DNA of 14,862 bases, from NCBI GenBank assembly GCA_900554725.1, contig USII01000006.1:1-14862 (forward strand), written 5' to 3'. The notes beneath the pieces were generated by a model, which saw nothing but the letters and a program-made list of their open reading frames with translations, was not told where the DNA came from and did no database searches. A program made the position numbers and the translations under genes. Source of the stretch: an uncultured Eubacteriales bacterium (GTDB lineage Bacteria; Bacillota; Clostridia; Christensenellales; Christensenellaceae). Numbering within the stretch: the first letter of the stretch is position 1; each line of letters opens with the position of its first letter. Positions 1 to 6,033 of the stretch are shown here, piece after piece.

Positions 1-661
1 CGATGTGGCCCTGGCTCATGACATAGATCTTGTCGCAGTACGCGAGGGCCAGGTTCAGATCGTGCATGGCGGCGAAGATCTCGATGTCCAGGGCGCGCAC
101 GGTCTGCAGAAGCTGGAGCTGGTACTGGATATCCAAGTGGTTGGTGGGCTCATCCAGGATCATGGCCCTGGGCTGCTGGGTGAGCGCGCGGGCCATCAGC
201 ACCCGCTGGCGCTCACCTCCGGAGAGCGTGTTGAATTTCCGGTCGGCATACTCTGCCATGCCGGTTTTCTCCAGGGCTTCGTGGGCCAGGCGGTAATCCT
301 CGGCTCCGTCCTGTTCCATGAGTTTTTTATGGGGCGTGCGCCCCATCAGTACGACCTCCTCCACGCGGAAGTCAAAGTTGAGTGTGCTCATCTGGGTCAT
401 GACGCCCAGCATCCTGGCCGATTCCCGCAGGGAGACCTGATCCATGGGCCTGCCGTCCAGCCACACGCTGCCGCCCGAGGGCTTCAGCGCGCGGTAAATG
501 GTCTTGAGGAAGGTGGATTTCCCGCTGCCGTTGTGCCCAAGAATGACGACAAACTCCCCCTCTTTGATTTCCAGATCTATCCCATTGAGGGCAAAATGGT
601 ATGTCTCATCTTCAGAGATATAGGCAAATTTCAGCGCTTCTGCCTCTAAAATATTTTCCAT
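1..661 (-). CDS. ABC transporter ATP-binding protein, EcfA1-like N-terminus joined to FecE/BtuD-like body (3' end cut by window)
   Basis: This is an ABC-type ATPase of which 220 residues are present; the C-terminus lies beyond position 1. Visible motifs are Walker A GHNGSGKST (residues 42-50), Q-loop Q90, signature LSGGE (146-150), Walker B MILDEP (167-172) and H-loop H200, so the domain looks catalytically complete. The start is ATG at 661 with a GGCGGG-like ribosome site upstream. Residues 1-50, with FAYISEDE, ALNGIDLEIKEGEF and LGHNGSGKST, resemble EcfA1 (CbiO), the vitamin/metal ECF transporter ATPase normally encoded just after rplQ. Residues 51-220, with LKTIYRALKPS, VLMGRTPHK and DEPTNHLDIQYQLQLL, resemble FecE/BtuD/HmuV ATPases of iron-siderophore, heme or cobalamin importers. 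By hand count GC is about 40% at 541-661 and 59-66% in blocks below 511. I infer a hybrid gene or an assembly join at Walker A. That it is an ABC ATPase is sure; its substrate is not. Confidence 0.85.
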   Translation of the reverse strand, partial: MENILEAEALKFAYISEDETYHFALNGIDLEIKEGEFVVILGHNGSGKSTFLKTIYRALKPSGGSVWLDGRPMDQVSLRESARMLGVMTQMSTLNFDFRVEEVVLMGRTPHKKLMEQDGAEDYRLAHEALEKTGMAEYADRKFNTLSGGERQRVLMARALTQQPRAMILDEPTNHLDIQYQLQLLQTVRALDIEIFAAMHDLNLALAYCDKIYVMSQGHI

Positions 662-707
662 TCTATTCCCGCCTTTCCAGCCCGGCCTTTCCTTTTTGCC
701 AATATAG

Positions 708-744
708 AAAAAAGGGGCTTTGAGTGCCTCCGCCCCCAAAGCCC
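708..744 (-). terminator. Rho-independent terminator after rplQ
   Basis: Read on the minus strand, GGGCTTTG (744-737) pairs perfectly with CAAAGCCC (722-715) across a 14-nt loop. One C and a run of six T (713-708) follow. The element begins 11 nt after the rplQ stop and should end the alpha-operon transcript. An outer arm, TTGCCA near 757-752, can also pair with TGGCAA near 700-695, and GAAAA with TTTTC between them, so the hairpin may be longer than the terminator core. The plus-strand reading has only four T after the stem, so it would be a weaker terminator in that direction. Confidence 0.85.
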
Positions 745-755
745 TTTTCTGGCAA

Positions 756-1268
756 TTAGACCAGCTCAAGAATTACCATTTCCGCTGCATCGCCGCGCCT
801 TGGCCCCATTTTTACAATGCGGGTATAGCCGCCGCCCTGGCCCAGGGATTCCGCCCTGGCCGCATATTTGGGAGCAATCTCCCGAAATACTTTTTCTACA
901 ACGGGATAATGCACATCACCTGTGCGCTGGTTGTATTTATATTTGCTCTCTTTTTCCAGCTTTTCCGGCTTCACATTATAAAGATAAGCCATCATCTGGC
1001 GCCTTACTGCCAGTTTTTCAGGAGCGTCGTTGATAAACTCCTTTTCTATCACATTGCCCTTGTCGTCCTTGACAGACTTTGTGACAGTTACCGTATTTTT
1101 ATACTGCTTCATGGCCTTTGTGATCATCCGCTCAGCGATCTTCTGGACTTCCTTGGCTTTGGCCTTTGTCGTTTCGATTCTGCCATTCCAAAGAAGGGCA
1201 GTCACTTGATTGCGGAGAACAGCCTTTCTTGGGCCCGAGGCCATGTTTAACTTGGTATAATTTGCCAC
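756..1268 (-). CDS. rplQ: 50S ribosomal protein L17, enlarged form
   Basis: L17 is a large-subunit protein that binds 23S rRNA near the exit-tunnel side of the ribosome. The start is GTG at 1268, with AGGAGG nine bases upstream. The ends are typical: the N-terminus carries [10 protein letters not shown] and [10 protein letters not shown], and the C-terminus carries GGGYTRI and [12 protein letters not shown]. The protein has 170 residues, against roughly 113-130 in most bacteria. The extra length is internal: a charged stretch at about residues 55-82 ([15 protein letters not shown]) before the conserved RRQ, a second at about 99-121, and a short one near 137-143. I know similar enlarged L17 proteins from some clostridia, so this is probably a lineage trait. 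The gene is last in the rpsM-rpsK-rpsD-rpoA-rplQ block, 24 nt after rpoA, and is followed by a terminator. Confidence 0.95.
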   Translation of the reverse strand: MANYTKLNMASGPRKAVLRNQVTALLWNGRIETTKAKAKEVQKIAERMITKAMKQYKNTVTVTKSVKDDKGNVIEKEFINDAPEKLAVRRQMMAYLYNVKPEKLEKESKYKYNQRTGDVHYPVVEKVFREIAPKYAARAESLGQGGGYTRIVKMGPRRGDAAEMVILELV

Positions 1269-1292
1269 CTTCGTGTGCCTCCTAGCTACAGA

Positions 1293-2237
1293 TTAATCAT
1301 CCTGACGAAGGCTGAGCCCCAATGCCGCCAGCTTCTGCTGTACTTCTTCCAGCGATTTCCGGCCCAGGTTTCGCACCTTCATCATTTCTTCTTCGTTCTT
1401 CTTGATGAGCTCTTCTATCGTATTGATGCCTGCGCGCTTTAGGCAGTTATATGAGCGCACGGACAAATCCAACTCCTCGATGGTGATTTCCAGAATCTTC
1501 TCTTTCTTCGCATCCTCTTTTGCCACCATGATCTCAACATTGCCCACATTATCCGCCAGCCCAACAAACTGGCCCAGGTACTCTGTCAAAATCTTTGCGG
1601 CGAAGGAAACTGCTTCATCTGCCGGGATAGAGCCATCCGTCCAGACATCCAGCGTCAGCTTATCAAAATCCGTTATCTGGCCGACACGGGTATTTTCTAC
1701 CGTGAAGTTTGCCTTCGTCACAGGGGTATAGAGAGAATCCATCGGGATAACACCGATAGGCATATCCGGCTCTTTATTCTTATCCGCAAGGACATAGCCC
1801 CTGCCATGGGAAAGCGTGATCTCCATGGTGAGCGTGGCATTGTCATCCAGCGTTGCGATATGCAGCCTTGGGTTTACAATTTCCACATCCGAATCCGGAG
1901 AAATATCCGCAGCCGTCACTTCCTTCGGCCCTGTGACATCCAGCGTCAGCGTCTTGGGCTCATCGGAATATAGCTTTGCGCGTAGTCCCTTCAGGTTCAG
2001 CACGATGCTCGTCACATCCTCCCGTACGCCGGGAATTGTGGAGAATTCGTGCAATACTCCATCGATCTTGATTTTTGTCACCGCTACGCCAGGAAGGCAA
2101 GAGAGCAGAACTCTTCTAAGAGAGTTGCCAAGTGTTGTTCCGAACCCCCGCTCAAGGGGCTCCATCACGAATCTCGCATAGCTTCTGTCAGCGTTGTGCT
2201 CAGTGCATTCGATCTTCGGCTTTTCAATTTCCAACAT
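1293..2237 (-). CDS. rpoA: DNA-directed RNA polymerase subunit alpha
   Basis: Alpha dimerises to start RNA polymerase assembly, and its C-terminal domain touches promoter UP elements and activators. The 314-residue length is normal. The N-terminal domain (about 1-235) carries the assembly motif [16 protein letters not shown] (31-46). A short linker (about 240-248) leads to the C-terminal domain (249-314), with [12 protein letters not shown] and [10 protein letters not shown]. By alignment from memory with E. coli, R261, N264, C265, G292, K294 and S295 match the DNA-contact residues R265, N268, C269, G296, K298 and S299. The start is ATG at 2237 after GAAGGAGGG. The gene sits between rpsD, which ends 42 nt upstream, and rplQ. 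Confidence 0.98.
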   Translation of the reverse strand: MLEIEKPKIECTEHNADRSYARFVMEPLERGFGTTLGNSLRRVLLSCLPGVAVTKIKIDGVLHEFSTIPGVREDVTSIVLNLKGLRAKLYSDEPKTLTLDVTGPKEVTAADISPDSDVEIVNPRLHIATLDDNATLTMEITLSHGRGYVLADKNKEPDMPIGVIPMDSLYTPVTKANFTVENTRVGQITDFDKLTLDVWTDGSIPADEAVSFAAKILTEYLGQFVGLADNVGNVEIMVAKEDAKKEKILEITIEELDLSVRSYNCLKRAGINTIEELIKKNEEEMMKVRNLGRKSLEEVQQKLAALGLSLRQDD

Positions 2238-2279
2238 GTACGAAAACCCTCCTTCAAGTTATTGCGGTTCGGACCAATG

Positions 2280-2903
2280 TTATCTAGAATACAGCTCGAC
2301 GATCAAGTGCTCCTCAATAGTTAAGTCCATATCCTCTCTCTCGGGCAGCGCCACAACGCTTGCAGAAAGGCCGCCCTCTGCAACAGAGAGCCACTTTGGA
2401 ACCGGCCGGGAAGCCTGTTCCGAAATCTGCTTAAAGCGCTCTGTTCCGGCGCTCTTTGCCTTGACGGCGACAACATCGCCCACGCTCACTCGATAGGAAG
2501 GGATATCCACCTTCTTGCCATTGACCGTGATATGGCCATGCATGACAAACTGACGAGCCTGCGCACGGGAATCGCCTACGCCCATGCGGTAAACCACATT
2601 ATCCAGGCGGAGCTCCAGCAGCATGAGCATATATGCGCCTGTGACGCCTCTCTGCTTTGCAGCCAGCTCAAAGTAGCTGCGGAACTGCTTTTCACTCATG
2701 CCATAAGCTCTTTTTACCTTCTGCTTCTCTCTTAACTGCACGCCATATTCAGAAGCTTTCTTTCTGCTCGGGCCATGCTGTCCCGGAGCAACCGGGCGCT
2801 TTGTAAACGCACACTTCTCAGAGAAGCATCTATCCCCTTTAAGGAACAGTTTGCTGCCTTCCCTGCGGCAAAGGCGGCATACCGGACCTGTGTATCTTGC
2901 CAT
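2280..2903 (-). CDS. rpsD: 30S ribosomal protein S4, zinc-binding (C+) form
   Basis: S4 is a primary 16S rRNA binder that nucleates assembly of the 30S body and helps set decoding accuracy. The protein has 207 residues. The N-terminal CRLC and later cysteines (C9, C12, C26, C31) form the zinc site of C+ S4 proteins. The S4 RNA-binding domain spans about 96-160, with [13 protein letters not shown] and [16 protein letters not shown]. In E. coli S4 represses its own operon by binding the leader upstream of rpsM. In Bacillus subtilis rpsD is a separate gene with its own leader. Here it lies inside the alpha cluster, between rpsK and rpoA, so autoregulation at the rpmJ-rpsM spacer is plausible but unproven. 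The start is ATG at 2903 after AAAGGAGGT. Confidence 0.97.
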   Translation of the reverse strand: MARYTGPVCRLCRREGSKLFLKGDRCFSEKCAFTKRPVAPGQHGPSRKKASEYGVQLREKQKVKRAYGMSEKQFRSYFELAAKQRGVTGAYMLMLLELRLDNVVYRMGVGDSRAQARQFVMHGHITVNGKKVDIPSYRVSVGDVVAVKAKSAGTERFKQISEQASRPVPKWLSVAEGGLSASVVALPEREDMDLTIEEHLIVELYSR

Positions 2904-2918
2904 AATAATATACCTCCT

Positions 2919-3308
2919 TTAAACCCTTCTGCGCTTGGGCGGACGGCAGCCGTTATGCGGAATGGGCGTGACATCCTTGATCAGCGTAACTTCGAGGCCG
3001 GCCGTCTGAAGCGCGCGGATTGCCGCTTCTCTGCCCGAACCAGGGCCACGCACATATACTTCTACTGTTTTAAGGCCATGCTCCATGGCAGCCCGGGCCG
3101 CCGTTTCAGCAGCCATCTGCGCCGCAAAGGGCGTGGACTTTCTGGAACCACGGAAGCCAAGAGCTCCCGAGCTGGATTGGGAAAGCGCATTTCCCTGCAT
3201 ATCCGACATCGTCACAATCGTATTGTTAAAGGAAGAGCGGATATGTGCCTGGCCGCGCTCAATATTTTTCTTTTCTCTGCGCCTTCTGCCTGTAACTGCT
3301 TTTGCCAT
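2919..3308 (-). CDS. rpsK: 30S ribosomal protein S11
   Basis: S11 lies on the 30S platform and contacts the mRNA-exit and Shine-Dalgarno region. The 129 residues show a basic N-terminus ([12 protein letters not shown]), the core [13 protein letters not shown], the loop [14 protein letters not shown], and the strongly conserved tail [16 protein letters not shown]. The start is ATG at 3308, preceded by an AAGGGGGAG ribosome site. The gene follows rpsM by 13 nt and precedes rpsD by 15 nt, which suggests translation coupled to its neighbours. Nothing is unusual. Confidence 0.97.
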   Translation of the reverse strand: MAKAVTGRRRREKKNIERGQAHIRSSFNNTIVTMSDMQGNALSQSSSGALGFRGSRKSTPFAAQMAAETAARAAMEHGLKTVEVYVRGPGSGREAAIRALQTAGLEVTLIKDVTPIPHNGCRPPKRRRV

Positions 3309-3321
3309 TGCATTCTCCCCC

Positions 3322-3690
3322 TTACTTCTTCTTGCCCGCTACTGTCTTCTTGGGGCCTTTTCTTGTGCGAGCGTTGGTTTTCGTCCTCTGCCCGCGCACG
3401 GGAAGACCTCTTCTGTGGCGGACACCACGGTAGCACCCAATTTCCATAAGCCGCTTAATATTCAGGCTGACTTCTCTTTTGAGATCGCCCTCTACATGGC
3501 AGTTCTTATCGACATATTCCCTAATTTTTGCAGCATCATCCTCGGAAAGATCTCTCACCCGAATATCCGGATCAACCCCGGTGGCGGCGAGGATTTTCTG
3601 CGAGGTTTTCAGCCCAATACCATAGACATATGTAAGGCCGATTTCAATGCGCTTATCTCTGGGTAAGTCTACTCCAGCAACACGTGCCAT
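3322..3690 (-). CDS. rpsM: 30S ribosomal protein S13
   Basis: S13 sits in the head of the small subunit, contacts the P-site tRNA with its C-terminal tail, and forms bridges to the 50S. The 122 residues begin [14 protein letters not shown] and include the helix-two-turns-helix region around [11 protein letters not shown]. The later part has [27 protein letters not shown] and a lysine-rich tail. The start is ATG at 3690, after CCGGAGGTAAAAGG. Its ribosome site lies inside a possible small hairpin (AACC/GGTT flanking the GGAGG), and the 131-nt leader upstream can form two larger hairpins. S13 is the first gene of the classical alpha operon. Confidence 0.97.
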   Translation of the reverse strand: MARVAGVDLPRDKRIEIGLTYVYGIGLKTSQKILAATGVDPDIRVRDLSEDDAAKIREYVDKNCHVEGDLKREVSLNIKRLMEIGCYRGVRHRRGLPVRGQRTKTNARTRKGPKKTVAGKKK

Positions 3691-3821
3691 TTAACCTTTT
3701 ACCTCCGGTTCATCGTTAAGATAATATTTATAATAAGGTGAGCATGTATACGCAATACAGGCGGGTAAGGCCTGTACAGCCGCTGCGTTAACATTGCAGC
3801 ACTTCTTATCAAAAATAATAA
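3691..3821 (-). promoter_or_regulatory. Structured rpmJ-rpsM spacer, candidate alpha-operon (S4) leader
   Basis: This 131-nt non-coding spacer is long for this cluster. Read on the minus strand it contains two adjacent hairpins. The first is GCTGC/GCAGC (3800-3796 with 3786-3782, loop of 9). The second is TACAGGC/GCCTGTA (3776-3770 with 3762-3756, loop of 7). Neither is followed by a T run, so they are not terminators. TTACC in the second loop (3768-3764) is complementary to GGTAA (3703-3699) overlapping the rpsM ribosome site, which would make a pseudoknot. Known biology: E. coli S4 represses the alpha operon by binding a pseudoknot upstream of rpsM. An equivalent function here is inference; the 5-bp match is short. 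Confidence 0.5.
3727..3755 (-). promoter_or_regulatory. Possible weak promoter before rpsM
   Basis: On the minus strand TTGCGT (3755-3750) is followed after 17 nt by TATAAA (3732-3727), a 5/6 match to the SigA -10 box in an AT-rich stretch. The -35 box matches only 3/6. A start near 3720 would give a short leader of about 30 nt to rpsM. Such an element could occur by chance in AT-rich DNA. Confidence 0.3.
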
Positions 3822-3935
3822 TTAGCCCTGTCTCTGCTTATGCTTCGCATTCGAGCAGATAACCATAACCTTTCCGTGGCGCTTAATGACCCTGCACTTT
3901 TCGCACATCGGCTTCACAGACGGCCTGACTTTCAT
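3822..3935 (-). CDS. rpmJ: 50S ribosomal protein L36, zinc-binding form
   Basis: L36 is the smallest ribosomal protein. It is a zinc-ribbon subunit that binds 23S rRNA late in 50S assembly. The 37 residues begin [14 protein letters not shown] and end [10 protein letters not shown]. The zinc ligands C11, C14, C27 and H32 are all present, so this is the C+ form rather than the zinc-free paralogue made in zinc starvation. The start is ATG at 3935 after GAGGAGGT. Unlike most genes here it is isolated, with 212 nt upstream to infA and 131 nt downstream to rpsM, and both spacers are rich in hairpins. This suggests its own transcription start and control. Confidence 0.97.
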   Translation of the reverse strand: MKVRPSVKPMCEKCRVIKRHGKVMVICSNAKHKQRQG

Positions 3936-4040
3936 GTTTCTACCTCCTCTTTTTTAGAGATGACAAGAGGGTGCTTATCCTAAGAGAACTCTTAGGGCAT
4001 CCCGCTTTCTCTAATGCGCCATTTTTTTGGCATAGGCGCA
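3936..4040 (-). promoter_or_regulatory. Structured 5' leader of rpmJ with alternative hairpins
   Basis: Downstream of the candidate promoter the minus strand carries three inverted repeats. TGCGCC/GGCGCA spans 4040-4015 and would lie at the very 5' end of the RNA. CCTAAGAG/CTCTTAGG spans 3996-3979, an 8-bp perfect stem, and GGGATGC (4003-3997) with GCACCC (3974-3969) can extend it apart from one bulged A. CCTCTT (3970-3965) can pair with AAGAGG (3951-3946), which overlaps the rpmJ ribosome binding site AGGAGG (3948-3943). The second and third structures share bases 3970-3969, so their full forms compete. The pairings are seen in the sequence; a regulatory role is inference. Confidence 0.5.
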
Positions 4041-4046
4041 CCTTAT

Positions 4047-4075
4047 ATTTTATCTGTTATTTTGGGAAATTGCAA
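4047..4075 (-). promoter_or_regulatory. Candidate SigA promoter for rpmJ and the alpha block
   Basis: On the minus strand TTGCAA (4075-4070) and TAAAAT (4052-4047) are separated by the ideal 17 nt. They match the -35 consensus at 4/6 positions and the -10 at 5/6. The surrounding DNA is AT-rich and falls in the largest gap of the cluster. The predicted start near 4040 would give a leader of about 105 nt before rpmJ. A separate start here would let the alpha block be expressed apart from the S10-spc part. Confidence 0.55.
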
Positions 4076-4097
4076 TGCTTTTTCCCCTGTTTATCGC

Positions 4098-4157
4098 AAA
4101 AAAGATGCCTTTTTTCGCCCTTTTACAAGCTTGGAGCTAAAAAACAGCTAGTTTTTT
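4098..4157 (-). other. Two AT-rich hairpins at the end of infA, possible weak terminator or pause
   Basis: On the minus strand AAAAAAC/GTTTTTT (4157-4151 with 4145-4139, loop of 5) straddles the infA stop codon. AAAAAAG/CTTTTTT (4115-4109 with 4104-4098, loop of 4) follows it. Each has a 7-bp stem made almost wholly of A-T pairs. Neither is a canonical GC-rich terminator, but together with the promoter just downstream they may mark a transcript boundary or a pausing or processing site. Confidence 0.35.
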
Positions 4158-4369
4158 CCTCTCCAGGTGATTCTTCCTCTGGAAAGGTCGTAAGGGGAAA
4201 GCTCCACTGTGACTCTATCTCCCGGAAGGATGCGAATATAGTTCATGCGCAGTTTTCCAGAGATATGGGCCAGCACTTTATGGCCGTTATCCAGCTCCAC
4301 TTCAAACGACGCATTGGGGTATGTCTCCCTCACGATGCCCTGTACTTCAATCACATCAACTTTTGACAA
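4148..4369 (-). CDS. infA: Translation initiation factor IF-1, TTG start
   Basis: IF-1 is a single S1/OB-fold protein that occupies the A site of the 30S subunit during initiation. The 73 residues match the family along their length: [55 protein letters not shown]. No ATG or GTG is in frame near the family's usual N-terminus. The only start giving the standard beginning (MSKVDVIEV) is TTG at 4369, which has AAGGAG eight bases upstream. The upstream neighbour ends 2 nt before this codon. An earlier in-frame TTG at 4375 abuts that AAGGAG and is less likely. IF-1 is the last gene of the densely packed section; a 212-nt spacer follows. Confidence 0.96.
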   Translation of the reverse strand: MSKVDVIEVQGIVRETYPNASFEVELDNGHKVLAHISGKLRMNYIRILPGDRVTVELSPYDLSRGRITWRGKN

Positions 4370-4383
4370 GCTCAACTCTCCTT
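4367..4383 (-). promoter_or_regulatory. infA ribosome binding site and TTG start
   Basis: AAGGAG (4383-4378) lies 8 nt before TTG (4369-4367), which is ideal spacing. The site overlaps the last codons of the preceding KOW gene, whose TGA is at 4374-4372. Translation of infA is therefore probably coupled to that gene. This site, plus the conserved IF-1 N-terminus, decides the start. Confidence 0.8.
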
Positions 4384-4638
4384 TACTGTTGCCAAAGCCT
4401 CCCGCACCCGGGCGTCCTGGGCAATGCCCGCTTTCAGCGCCTGGACAAGTTCCCCGGGCGCCGCTCCGGCAGGGCGCAAGTGCATTCTCTTTTTCCGCTT
4501 GGGTTTGGAAAGCTTGCGGGTTTTCCCATCTACGATGTAGACATATCCGCCCTCCAAAACCTCCGATACTATAAAATACTTGCCCTTGTCCCGCCCGGCG
4601 CGAGCGAGACAAATGCTTCCTACTTCAATTTCCTTCAT
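4372..4638 (-). CDS. Small KOW-domain RNA-binding protein (L14e/L6e/L27e-like, YbzG type)
   Basis: The product is a basic protein of 88 residues. Residues 5-28 ([22 protein letters not shown]) match a KOW-type RNA-binding motif. A short beta region follows ([12 protein letters not shown]), then a very basic patch [10 protein letters not shown] (45-54) and an alanine-rich helix-like tail (61-86). A small KOW protein in this slot between map and infA is common in Bacillota (YbzG in B. subtilis). It is annotated as ribosomal L14E/L6E/L27E-like and has no firmly known function. I prefer ATG at 4638, with GAGGG six bases upstream. A GTG at 4650 would add four residues and overlap the map stop by 4 nt. 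The location points to a ribosome- or translation-linked role. Confidence 0.85.
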   Translation of the reverse strand: MKEIEVGSICLARAGRDKGKYFIVSEVLEGGYVYIVDGKTRKLSKPKRKKRMHLRPAGAAPGELVQALKAGIAQDARVREALATVKES

Positions 4639-4646
4639 GCCTTCCC

Positions 4647-5399
4647 TCACTCAGCCGCCGTGAGGATTTCGCATGGACCCTCGGGCAGAATGGCAATGGT
4701 GTTTTCATAGTGAGCAGAAGGCTTTCCATCCACCGTGCTGACCGTCCAGCCATCGTCCGCCTCAAAAACTTCCGCTGTGCCCATATTCAGCATGGGTTCT
4801 ACCGCAATCGTCATTCCGGCGCGCAGCACCGGGCCCTTAAACCGGCCGACAAAGTTGGGAACATCCGGCGCTTCGTGCAGGTTTTGCCCAACGCCATGCC
4901 CAATCAGCTCTTTTACGACACCAACACCGTTTTCCAAAGCGTAATCCTCTATGGCCTTGCTGATGTGGTAAATTCGATTGCCGGCAATTGCCTGGGCAAT
5001 GCCGCGATAAAAGCTCTCTTTTGTGACATCGATCAGCCGCTGCACTTCCGGCGCGATTTCCCCCACGCCCACTGTCCTTGCCATATCCGAATGGAAGCCG
5101 TGAAGGCATGCGCCAAGGTCGATGCTTATAATATCCCCTTCCCTTAGCCGCCTATGACCGGGGATGCCATGCACCACCTGCTCGTTTACAGATGCACAGA
5201 TAGAGCCGGGAAAGCCGCCATATCCTTTAAAGGATGGCGTCGCTCCCGCCCCTATAATGTAATCAAAGGCAATGCGGTCCAGCTCGCCTGTGGTGATCCC
5301 CGGGCGAACTGCCGCAAGCACTTTTTCCATCGCCTGGGCAGCAACTCTGCCCGCCTGCCGCATCTTTTCAATTTCCTTTGCGGATTTTAGGATGATCAT
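4647..5399 (-). CDS. map: Type I methionine aminopeptidase
   Basis: This cytosolic metalloprotease removes the initiator methionine from nascent proteins when the second residue is small. The protein has 250 residues, the usual length of the short type I form without an N-terminal zinc-finger extension. The five metal ligands are visible as D94, D105, H168, E201 and E232, with further active-site histidines H77 (VVHGIP) and H175 (LHEAP). The motifs IDLGA, GHGVGQNLHEAP and VEPML are intact. The start ATG at 5399 overlaps the adk stop by 4 nt (ATGA), typical of coupled translation. Placement after secY-adk is the usual Gram-positive arrangement and links it to nascent-chain processing. Confidence 0.98.
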   Translation of the reverse strand: MIILKSAKEIEKMRQAGRVAAQAMEKVLAAVRPGITTGELDRIAFDYIIGAGATPSFKGYGGFPGSICASVNEQVVHGIPGHRRLREGDIISIDLGACLHGFHSDMARTVGVGEIAPEVQRLIDVTKESFYRGIAQAIAGNRIYHISKAIEDYALENGVGVVKELIGHGVGQNLHEAPDVPNFVGRFKGPVLRAGMTIAVEPMLNMGTAEVFEADDGWTVSTVDGKPSAHYENTIAILPEGPCEILTAAE

Positions 5400-6019
5400 G
5401 CCAGAAGCCCTTCCAGCGTTTTGCGGATTTTATCTGCCACTTCATTCGGCGTGCCATTTGCATCGATGGTATACAGGCAGCCTTTGTTCTCATAGTGCTC
5501 CACAAGCGGAGCCGTCTGCTCCTGATAAACAGAGAAGCGCTTGACAACCGTCTCTTCGGTATCGTCGTCCCGGATATAGAGGGGGCCGCCACACTTTTCG
5601 CAGGTGTCGCCGTCATACCAGGCTGTGCTATACACTGCTCCGCAATCCCTGCACAGTCTGCGGGAGCAGATGCGCCCCACGACGACATCCACCGTCGTAT
5701 CCAGGTTAATGACGGCATCTATCTTTGCGATTTCCGAAAGCGCCTGAGCCTGCTGCACTGTGCGCGGGAATCCATCAAACAGGATGCCTCCCTGCGCGCT
5801 TTCCAGGCGATTTTTCACCATGCCGATAATGACATCATCAGGCACAAGCTTGCCCTGGTCGATATAGCTTTTGGCCATATTGCCGAGCTCTGTTCCGCTC
5901 TTCATCTCCGCGCGCAGCATATCCCCGGTAGAGAGGTGCAAAAACCCGAAATCTTCTTTAATTCTGGCTGCTACCGTGCCTTTTCCGGCTCCGGGAGGGC
6001 CAAGCAAAATGACATTCAT
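5396..6019 (-). CDS. adk: Adenylate kinase, zinc-binding LID form
   Basis: Adenylate kinase interconverts ATP plus AMP and two ADP, keeping adenylate pools balanced. The 207 residues show the P-loop GPPGAGKGT (7-15), the AMP-binding region STGDMLR (30-36), the FDGFPRT motif (81-87) and a long LID. Four LID cysteines, C123, C126, C140 and C143 (CRDC and CEKC), form the structural zinc site common in Gram-positive enzymes. The ATP-site region DDTEETVVKR (152-161) is intact. The start is ATG at 6019, 14 nt after secY, and the stop overlaps map by 4 nt. Confidence 0.98.
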   Translation of the reverse strand: MNVILLGPPGAGKGTVAARIKEDFGFLHLSTGDMLRAEMKSGTELGNMAKSYIDQGKLVPDDVIIGMVKNRLESAQGGILFDGFPRTVQQAQALSEIAKIDAVINLDTTVDVVVGRICSRRLCRDCGAVYSTAWYDGDTCEKCGGPLYIRDDDTEETVVKRFSVYQEQTAPLVEHYENKGCLYTIDANGTPNEVADKIRKTLEGLLA

Positions 6020-6033
6020 TTTCCGCTCCTTCC

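Noticed and set aside
5-649. Plus-strand open frame of 214 codons at the left end
   Set aside because: The minus strand encodes a clear ABC ATPase with every motif in order; the plus frame is its shadow.
661-707. A promoter for the ABC ATPase between the rplQ terminator and its start
   Set aside because: TATATT at 706-701 resembles a -10 box, but the bases at the right distance upstream (AGGCAC) do not resemble a -35 box and fall in the terminator loop.
3756-3800. The two hairpins before rpsM as intrinsic terminators
   Set aside because: No T run follows either stem, and the downstream alpha genes need to be expressed.
4148-4612. A longer start for infA, giving 154 residues
   Set aside because: The extra part overlaps the KOW gene in another frame and has no IF-1 similarity. 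IF-1 is about 72 residues, and the TTG at 4369 has the right ribosome site.
4639-4650. GTG at 4650 as start of the KOW gene, with a GTGA overlap to map
   Set aside because: Possible, but ATG at 4638 has a better codon and a usable GAGGG site and fits the short N-terminus of the family. The difference is four residues.
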